5,999 nt of DNA from Candidatus Competibacteraceae bacterium (GTDB taxonomy: Bacteria; Pseudomonadota; Gammaproteobacteria; Competibacterales; Competibacteraceae). The stretch is taken from positions 1-5,999 of the forward strand of contig JAGRHI010000135.1 in assembly GCA_020445045.1 (NCBI GenBank), read 5' to 3'. Of this stretch, positions 5,887-5,999 are shown in pieces (the first letter of the stretch is position 1; the number at the start of each line of letters is the position of its first letter). The notes beneath the pieces are model-generated. The model did not search any database and was not told the origin of the DNA. It saw nothing but the letters and a program-made list of their open reading frames with translations. The translations under genes and the position numbers were made by a program.

Positions 5887-5999
5887 ATGACCGAAAGTTT
5901 TGCCGAACTGTTTGAACAGAGCCTGGTCGATAAGCAGATGCAGCCCGGCGCCATTGTCCAGGGATTGGTGGTGGAAATCCGGGCGGATACCGTGGTGGT
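5887..5999 (+). CDS. rpsA: 30S ribosomal protein S1, 5' part, truncated by window end
   Basis: S1 is the large mRNA-binding protein of the small ribosomal subunit, needed to start translation on structured or weak-SD messages. The visible 37 codons read MTESFAELFEQSLVD and then QPGAIVQGLVVEIRADTVV, closely resembling the known gammaproteobacterial S1 N-terminus and the opening strands of its first OB-fold domain; the rest lies beyond the window. The start is fixed by this N-terminus. No strong Shine-Dalgarno precedes it; GAG at 5875-5877 is the best candidate. This agrees with E. coli rpsA, which lacks a canonical SD and is repressed by its own product. The 214-base gap after cmk, with several inverted repeats, fits a separately controlled gene, though I could not place a convincing promoter. 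Confidence 0.93.
   Translation, partial: MTESFAELFEQSLVDKQMQPGAIVQGLVVEIRADTVV

Noticed and set aside
5615..5890. + strand open frame of 91 codons across the cmk-rpsA gap
   Set aside because: It overlaps the cmk 3' end and the rpsA leader. The peptide is Arg/Gly/Thr-rich, and the inverted repeats better explain the region as non-coding.

Overview
The window looks like a housekeeping segment of a GC-rich gammaproteobacterial chromosome. All genes lie on the + strand, in the order pheA (3' part) - hisC - tyrA - Uma2-family gene - aroA - cmk - rpsA (5' part). This matches the aromatic amino acid 'supraoperon' known from Pseudomonas and relatives, with cmk and rpsA following aroA. The PheA residues visible at the left edge and the S1 N-terminus (MTESFAELFEQSL) are of gammaproteobacterial type. 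In Pseudomonas tyrA and aroA are fused. Here they are separate, which points to another lineage, but I cannot name a genus from the sequence.

Region by region: positions 1-896 hold the end of the bifunctional chorismate mutase/prephenate dehydratase. A 139-base gap (897-1035) with a weak hairpin follows. hisC (1036-2160) and tyrA (2162-3040) are one base apart and probably translationally coupled. A 188-residue Uma2/DUF820 nuclease-fold gene (3048-3614) sits between tyrA and aroA. It is visibly poorer in G+C than its neighbours and is the one gene with no evident link to the pathway. After a 46-base gap come aroA (3661-4980) and cmk (4977-5672), overlapping by ATGA. A 214-base leader rich in inverted repeats (5673-5886) precedes rpsA (5887 to the window end).

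Functionally, AroA makes EPSP on the way to chorismate. PheA turns chorismate into prephenate and phenylpyruvate, and TyrA turns prephenate into hydroxyphenylpyruvate. HisC is an aminotransferase for histidine synthesis and possibly for the final Phe/Tyr transaminations. Cmk and ribosomal protein S1 tie the cluster to nucleotide metabolism and translation.

I see no clearly new system. The points most worth a second look are the Uma2 insertion in a core operon, the multi-hairpin rpsA leader without a strong Shine-Dalgarno, the class II motif set in AroA with glycine at the glyphosate-relevant position, and a TyrA cofactor loop that lacks the usual NAD-selecting acid.
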